Source: Rhodobacteraceae bacterium Alg238-R152 (lineage in GTDB: Bacteria; Pseudomonadota; Alphaproteobacteria; Rhodobacterales; Rhodobacteraceae). From it: a DNA stretch of 64,000 bases. Positions 60,083 through 64,000 of this stretch are shown piece by piece (the first letter of the stretch is position 1; the number at the start of each line of letters is the position of its first letter). Position numbers and translations under genes: made by a program. The notes beneath the pieces are model-generated. The model was not told where the DNA came from. It did not search any database and was given only the letters and a program-made list of their open reading frames with translations. Location: assembly GCA_900537125.1 (NCBI GenBank), contig UNRJ01000010.1, positions 23,769 through 87,768 of the forward strand, given 5' to 3'.

Positions 60083-60964
60083 TCAGGCTACGAGAGTCCT
60101 TAGCACCGTTTTTCCACGTTTGGTGCCAAAGAACCCCTTCTCGCCAACCAGCCAATATCCCGCGCCAGAGGTCAGTGTCCGGGGTGAAAGCCTGACAAGG
60201 CTACCGCCTGACAAAAGCTCATCCACCACGCCTAACCAGGCAAGTGCGACGCCACTGCCAGCAAGTGTCATGTGCATCGCCAATCCGTGATCGTTGACAA
60301 CAATCGTCTTGTTGCGCGCTTGTTTCCCGGCATATTTTTCCGGAAACCATGCATCCCAACCCAGCCATCTGTTTTCAGGATCGTCCTGCTCAATGATCTT
60401 GGCGGCTTCAGTGCCTATAAGCAGCTTTCCGTCGAGGATTTGCGCCGCAAGCTCGGGGGCGGCCACAGGGAAAATTTCTTCTCGGATCAGAAGTTTTGCG
60501 TCTCTGCCGGGCCAATTCCCACGCCCAAAGGCGATCCAGCAATCGGTCTTTTCTTGCCACAAATCGGCGTCTCGTTTGAGGGTTACAAGTTTGGTGCTGA
60601 GGCTGAGCGCGTCAGCCAAAAATGGCAACCGATTTGACAGCCAATAGGTGCCAATACCGGGATAAGTTGCGATTGTTAAGCTTGACGTAGACGCTTCCCC
60701 CCTAAGTTGGTTCGATGTCTCCCGGATTGCATCAAAGGCTCGTGATAGCGTGTCAAACAGCTCGTGCGCCTTAGGCGTGGGTTTGGGGCGCCCGTTGACT
60801 TTATCGAAGAGCGTCACCCCCAAGTCATCTTCTAAGCGTTTGATTTGGTAGCTTATTGCGGGTTGCTTCACATTCAAAGAAATCGCTGCCGCTGTGAAGC
60901 TGCGCTGGCGATAAGCTTCTTCAAAAGCCCGAAGCCCCTTGAGTGTTGGTAGGTCAGAGGTCAT
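60083..60964 (-). CDS. LysR-family regulator divergent from dmdA
   Basis: The 293-residue protein has an N-terminal HTH (LPTLKGLRAFEEAYRQRSFTAAAISLNVKQPAISYQIKRLEDDLGVTLFDKVNGRPKPTPKA) of the GcvA-like group and a full effector domain (SLTIATYPGIGTYWLSNRLPFL, KTDCWIAFGRGNWPG, VNDHGLAMHMTLAGSGVALAWLGVVDELLSGGSLVRLSP). It is transcribed away from dmdA across a 323-base spacer with two matching dyads, so it probably regulates dmdA and itself. ATG 60964 lies inside one of those dyads, consistent with autorepression. The inducer is unknown. Confidence 0.9.
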   Translation of the reverse strand: MTSDLPTLKGLRAFEEAYRQRSFTAAAISLNVKQPAISYQIKRLEDDLGVTLFDKVNGRPKPTPKAHELFDTLSRAFDAIRETSNQLRGEASTSSLTIATYPGIGTYWLSNRLPFLADALSLSTKLVTLKRDADLWQEKTDCWIAFGRGNWPGRDAKLLIREEIFPVAAPELAAQILDGKLLIGTEAAKIIEQDDPENRWLGWDAWFPEKYAGKQARNKTIVVNDHGLAMHMTLAGSGVALAWLGVVDELLSGGSLVRLSPRTLTSGAGYWLVGEKGFFGTKRGKTVLRTLVA

Positions 60965-61050
60965 TGAATTTTTCAATCAGGTTGCAATTTTTTCTGCATA
61001 TTACAGTCTTTGATTTCAAATTAAAGCTCAAGGAACATTGAACCTTCAAT
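60963..61050. promoter_or_regulatory. paired ATTGAA/TTCAAT dyads between LysR gene and dmdA
   Basis: ATTGAA-TTT-TTCAAT (60963-60977) overlaps the LysR start codon and ATTGAA-CC-TTCAAT (61037-61050) lies 74 bases away. Both are perfect 6-bp inverted repeats with the same arms, in the control region of a divergent LysR/target pair. They are probably operators for that regulator. The remaining 61051-61287 has one short open frame and otherwise nothing recognised. Confidence 0.55.
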
Positions 61051-61150
61051 CTTTGAGATCTGACATGCCGGACCACCGCAAAAACAGGCGACAAATCAGG
61101 GCAACCCGCTCCGCGTGTACCAATGCTCTTTCATCAAGGAGAACAAAGAA

Positions 61151-61171
61151 ATGATGCGTCATTTCTGGTGA
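61151..61171 (+). other. short leader frame upstream of dmdA (MMRHFW)
   Basis: AAGGAG at 61136-61141 precedes ATG 61151 by 9 bases, but the frame stops after six residues (MMRHFW). A +1 shift opens a 39-residue frame (61167-61286) whose stop is one base before the dmdA ATG. The strong ribosome site is better than that of dmdA itself. It could be a leader peptide or a frameshifted small gene coupled to dmdA. Confidence 0.3.
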
Positions 61172-61287
61172 AGCGCTTGTTGTGACTGGTGATCAAAAAG
61201 CGGGTTTCAAAGACCCGAATTCGCCCCCCCGTTCTGAGAACCCGAAGACGTCAACTACGCAATTGCGTGCAAACATGAGCTTCTGAA

Positions 61288-62391
61288 ATGACACAAATAT
61301 CCCACTCACGCAGATTGCGCCGCACTCCCTTTTCGCAGGGGGTCGAGAGCTTTGATATCAAGGCCTACACCGTTTACAATCACATGTTGCTGCCAACAGT
61401 TTTCCGGTCAATTCAAGAAGACTACCGGCACCTAAAAGAGGCCGTTCAGGTTTGGGACGTGTCTTGCGAGCGTCAGATCGAGTTGCGAGGGCCAGATGCT
61501 GGGAGGCTTATGCAATATCTTACGCCGCGCGATCTGCGTTTGATGCAGCCTGGGCAGTGTTATTACGTGCCCATCGTTGATGAAACCGGCGGTATGCTCA
61601 ATGACCCTGTTGCGGTAAAACTGGCCGATGATCGGTGGTGGATTTCCATTGCGGATAGCGACCTTCTATATTGGGTCAAGGGGCTGGCCTACGGGTTGCG
61701 GTTGGATGTCTTGGTGGATGAACCGGACGTGTCCCCGCTGGCCGTACAAGGCCCACAGGCCGAAGATCTGATGGCGGAGGTGTTTGGTGACGCTGTGCGG
61801 GACATTCGCTTTTTTCGGTTTGGGCATTTCGAATTTCAAGGCCGCAGTCTTGTAGTTGCGCGGTCGGGATATTCCAAGCAAGGCGGTTTTGAGATTTATG
61901 TCGAAGGGGCTGATATCGGTATGCCGCTGTGGAACGCATTGATTGAGGCCGGAAAAAGCATGGATGTTCACGCGGGGTGCCCCAATCTGATTGAGCGGAT
62001 CGAAGGTGGGCTTTTGTCCTATGGCAATGACATGACCGATGATAACACGCCGCATGAATGTGGTTTGGGCAAGTTCTGCAATACGCAGGCCGCTATTGGC
62101 TGTGTCGGGCGTGATGCCTTGCTACGCGTGGCAAAAGAAGGGCCGGTTCAACAAATCAGGCCAATCTCAATTGATGGCGATGCGGTTCCTATTTGCGGAG
62201 ATTTTTGGCCAGTTTTGGCGGGCGGTAAGAAGGTTGGCAGGGTCTCATCTGCGGCTTGGTCACCGGATTTCGAAACTAATGTTGCGATCGGAATGGTGCG
62301 TATGACCCATTGGGACCCCGGGACGGAGCTAAAGGTCGGAACACCTTCGGGGCTTCGAAGCGCAGTGGTGCAGTCTCGGTTCTGGATCTGA
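61288..62391 (+). CDS. dmdA: dimethylsulfoniopropionate (DMSP) demethylase DmdA
   Basis: DmdA moves a methyl group from DMSP to tetrahydrofolate, giving methylmercaptopropionate. It belongs to the GcvT fold but is distinct from glycine-cleavage T protein. The N terminus RRLRRTPFSQGVESFDIKAYTVYNHMLLPTVF, the segments VQVWDVSCERQIEL, CYYVPIVDETGGMLNDPVAVKLADD, DVSPLAVQGPQAEDLMAEVFGDAVRDIRFFRF, ARSGYSKQGGFEIYVEG and LLSYGNDMTDDNTPHECGLGKFCN correspond closely to the characterised Ruegeria pomeroyi enzyme. The length of 367 residues also fits. No AcuI or DMSP-lyase gene adjoins. It is flanked by tRNA fragments, suggesting it was gained or exchanged as an islet. The ribosome site is weak. Confidence 0.88.
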   Translation: MTQISHSRRLRRTPFSQGVESFDIKAYTVYNHMLLPTVFRSIQEDYRHLKEAVQVWDVSCERQIELRGPDAGRLMQYLTPRDLRLMQPGQCYYVPIVDETGGMLNDPVAVKLADDRWWISIADSDLLYWVKGLAYGLRLDVLVDEPDVSPLAVQGPQAEDLMAEVFGDAVRDIRFFRFGHFEFQGRSLVVARSGYSKQGGFEIYVEGADIGMPLWNALIEAGKSMDVHAGCPNLIERIEGGLLSYGNDMTDDNTPHECGLGKFCNTQAAIGCVGRDALLRVAKEGPVQQIRPISIDGDAVPICGDFWPVLAGGKKVGRVSSAAWSPDFETNVAIGMVRMTHWDPGTELKVGTPSGLRSAVVQSRFWI

Positions 62392-62712
62392 CCCAGGTCC
62401 CGAACCTGCCAAAAAAGGACCCCGGCAAACAGCGCTTTGCCAGAATCGGGGAAACTTGAACCAAATTGAGCAAGGCGGCTTCCTGCCCATTCCCAACCTC
62501 GGGACAAAGTGCAGCATGGCTGGCTAGCAAGTTTGGCCTCGAATAGCTGCTTTCATGGTTTGAATGGAATGCCTTCGCAAATACAGCGAATGTCCGCAAT
62601 CCGCCCTCACCGCAGAAAGGCCATGTCTGCTTTGGGCTGGGAGCCGCCATTAGCCGAGTTTTGCCCCAACGGCAGGTCAGGGCCGAAAGTTATCGAATTT
62701 TAGCGGGAAAAT

Positions 62713-62760
62713 TGGTGCCTCAAGAGGGCCTCGAACCCCCGACCTTGTCCTTACGAATTT
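62713..62760 (-). pseudogene. tRNA-Thr(CGT) 3'-half remnant
   Basis: On the reverse strand: anticodon-loop sequence TTCGTA (CGT), AGGAC anticodon stem, variable AAGGTC, T arm GGGGG-TTCGAGG-CCCTC, acceptor TTGAGGC, discriminator A and CCA. The 5' half and its pairing partners are missing. This is the structure left at an attachment site when an element integrates into a tRNA gene, so it probably marks the edge of an island. Confidence 0.7.
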
Positions 62761-62889
62761 TGCAGTCCAGGTGTTGGAAGTGATCGGACAGCACCTCCAA
62801 TTGTCGGATAACACCTTACGATCAATTGATAATCTTTAGAACACCCCTTTGACAGCATACGACAACGCCGGAGAACGTTTGACGTACAT

Positions 62890-62911
62890 CCCCTACTAAT
62901 CCCCTACTAAT
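62890..62911. repeat. tandem 11-bp repeat CCCCTACTAAT x2
   Basis: CCCCTACTAAT occurs twice head to tail at 62890-62900 and 62901-62911, followed by GACC. It sits between the tRNA-Thr remnant and the truncated orphan gene. Short direct repeats of this kind are common near integration sites. Confidence 0.7.
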
Positions 62912-62996
62912 GACCCCACCCCATCGACGGGTGTCGAGACAGGTGGCCCAACTGCGTATCCCGCTTCGATAGACTTGGAGGGCAACCTCGACGCTA

Positions 62997-63731
62997 TCAA
63001 TGTTCGCCAGCCCCCTCGGAAAAGAAGGCTACCGCAATCCGAGATGCTATTTCCGGTTCATGCCTTGCGGAGAGTTGTTCCGCTTCCTCGAGAACGGTGA
63101 GCATTTTCTCAAGGAGAAGGTCACGATTTAAATAGTCCCCCTCAAGCTTCTGAAGAACTTGTTCAAGGGCAATGTATCCCTGTGGAAGGCCCTCGTAAGC
63201 GAAGCTCGTCCGTACTTCTTGCTTAACCTGTTCCCAAAACGGATCAATCAGTCTCCCCCAGCTTTCGCCTATCATCTCGAGGCCTTGCAGAGATAAATGT
63301 CCAAAAAGTTCTTGGTCGATCGATCCGAGTTCGGCATTCACGCCTAAATCGGGATTGTGCCGCACAAGGAAAGCGGCAAGCGCCTTAAGCAGGCTCTCGA
63401 GCCGCGATGGTCGAAGGTCCCACTCCGTCAGCTCATCAACATGCGATGCCAATGAAGCAAGGGCTACAGTTATCTGTTCTTGGCTGGGAGTGTCATCTTC
63501 GAGACGCAGGCTTAGAGTCCGTTCGTAGGCCTCTTCGAGCTGCTGTGCGCAAGCAATTTGATCACGAATGAGCACTGCGCCTTCAGAAGCGTTTTGCCGG
63601 ATCATTAGTAGCCGAGGAGGTAGGAAGCTGTCGTGGCTGTCGGTCCCTCTCAGATGCAACATGGTGAAGGCATCCCGCCCCGAAATAAGCGCGAGTTCCG
63701 CTCCCTGAGCAGCCCCTCTTGAGTGGTCCAT
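62997..63731 (-). pseudogene. orphan helical protein, 5' end replaced by an IS3 element
   Basis: The frame runs from an ATG at 63731 whose first four codons (ATG GAC CAC TCA) are the terminal bases of the adjacent IS3-family element; the native start has been lost. The remainder (about 240 residues) is largely helical: DQIACAQQLEEAYERTLSLRLEDD, EQITVALASLASHVDELTEWDLRPSRLESLLKALAAFLVRHNPDLGVN, YIALEQVLQKLEGDYLNRDLLLEKMLTVLEEAEQLSARH. No family is recognised. An internal ATG (MLHLRG, near 63662) could restart a shorter product. It is part of the accessory segment beyond the tRNA-Thr remnant. Confidence 0.6.
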
Positions 63732-64000
63732 TTTGAAAGTTAGTGCATTGTCGGTCTTTGGTCCATCGGGACGGTGGTCTCTGGCGCAGGTGGGCGGTAT
63801 CCCAGAGCACTATGTGGTCGTTTGGTGTTGTAGTGGTTCCTCCAGCTTTCGATGATGGTTTGGGCCTCACGAAGCGAGTAGAAGATTTCACCGTTCAGCA
63901 ATTCGTCTCGCAAGCGCCCGTTGAAGCTCTCGCAGTATCCGTTCTCCCAGGGCGATCCAGGCTCGATGAATGCCGTCTTGGCCCCAACGGCTTTGATCCA
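63720..64000 (-). mobile_element. IS3-family insertion sequence (one end, continues beyond window)
   Basis: The element starts with TGAGTGGTCCATTTTGAAAG at 63720, giving the TGA...TCA end typical of IS3-family elements, and contains the C-terminal part of an IS3 transposase. The other end is outside the window, so length, inverted repeat partner and target duplication cannot be checked. Confidence 0.85.
63740..64000 (-). CDS. IS3-family transposase OrfB, C-terminal part
   Basis: The 86 visible residues end the integrase (rve) domain: WIKAVGAKTAFIEPGSPWENGYCESFNGRLRDELLNGEIFYSLREAQTIIESWRNHYNTKRPHSALGYRPPAPE. The final catalytic Glu of the DDE triad is in NGYCESFNGRLRDE. The sequence pattern SPWENGYCESFNGRLRDELL is diagnostic of IS3-family OrfB. 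It stops with TAA at 63740-63742, 20 bases before the element end. The 5' part is beyond the window. Confidence 0.93.
   Translation of the reverse strand, partial: WIKAVGAKTAFIEPGSPWENGYCESFNGRLRDELLNGEIFYSLREAQTIIESWRNHYNTKRPHSALGYRPPAPETTVPMDQRPTMH

Larger units (their letters stand above)
62392..62996. other. gene-free spacer downstream of dmdA
   Basis: 605 bases without a gene. It contains the tRNA-Thr 3' remnant (62713-62760), an 11-bp tandem repeat (62890-62911) and, near 62590-62640, GC-rich spacer sequence sharing an inverted GGGCGGATTGCGG with the stretch before the LysR gene. The remainder shows nothing recognisable. Confidence 0.5.

Noticed and set aside
59900..60110. Second forward frame in the same spacer reading RPEIDFRSFDAPTEVAKDF
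   Set aside because: It looks somewhat protein-like but has no start and cannot be tied to any family, so it is not called a pseudogene.
62890..62911. CRISPR-like repeat
   Set aside because: Only two copies, no spacer between them, and no cas genes in the window.

Overview
The window looks like chromosomal DNA of a marine alphaproteobacterium of the Roseobacter group (Rhodobacteraceae). The gene set is typical of that family: a single-cysteine DksA-like protein, DUF2927, DUF2852 and DUF2189 proteins, an FcbT/TakP-like TRAP transporter with a long large subunit, PutA without a DNA-binding domain beside an Lrp-type regulator, a Hint-domain protein, and a close match to the DMSP demethylase DmdA. 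Codon use is moderately GC-rich nearly throughout. Genes are dense, with short operons, many 4-base ATGA overlaps and GC-rich hairpin terminators.

Layout. 1-8.8 kb: partial LysR gene, zinT behind a Zur-like palindrome, an SDR/DUF2269 pair, a GyrI-like protein, the divergent katG/oxyR peroxide-stress pair and an FAD monooxygenase. 8.8-17 kb: DksA-like protein, then a run with a MoxR ATPase, GNAT, DUF2927 lipoprotein, 55-aa membrane protein, VWA protein and M48 protease, followed on the other strand by a PIN protein, RlmI and a lipoprotein. 17-23 kb: glnE with a small partner, YbaK/EbsC, DUF2852 and RDD membrane proteins, and an AT-rich orphan secreted protein. 23-30 kb: a three-gene TRAP transporter divergent from a Cache histidine kinase/LuxR response-regulator pair that probably controls it. 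30.4-33.1 kb: the acetolactate synthase operon behind a leader peptide rich in Leu/Val/Ile codons and an attenuator. 33-41 kb: a cold-shock-like protein, an HTH regulator/Rieske oxygenase/70-aa protein operon, PPOX, DUF2189, amidase, prfB and tRNA-Leu. 41-59 kb: putR-like/putA, rhomboid and GFA proteins, inositol monophosphatase, an MDR oxidoreductase, the Hint protein, divergent metR/metF, thioesterase, dtd, PhnA-like protein, glpK, an acyl-CoA synthetase and an ABC exporter.

59-64 kb is the accessory end. An intact tRNA-Gly and the 3' half of a second tRNA-Gly are followed by a divergent LysR/dmdA pair, then a 3' half of tRNA-Thr, a tandem repeat, an orphan gene whose 5' end is replaced by an IS3-family element, and the IS itself running off the window. 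dmdA therefore sits between two tRNA fragments, as expected for an integrated or exchanged islet.

The most interesting non-coding signals are: a four-copy family of intergenic double-hairpin elements headed by a conserved AAATATCC box; the ilv leader peptide/attenuator; twin 20-bp operator-like sequences before the DUF2852 gene; paired ATTGAA/TTCAAT dyads between the LysR gene and dmdA; and CTAC/GTAG dyads between the TRAP operon and its two-component system. No CRISPR array, rRNA, prophage or complete novel defence system was seen.
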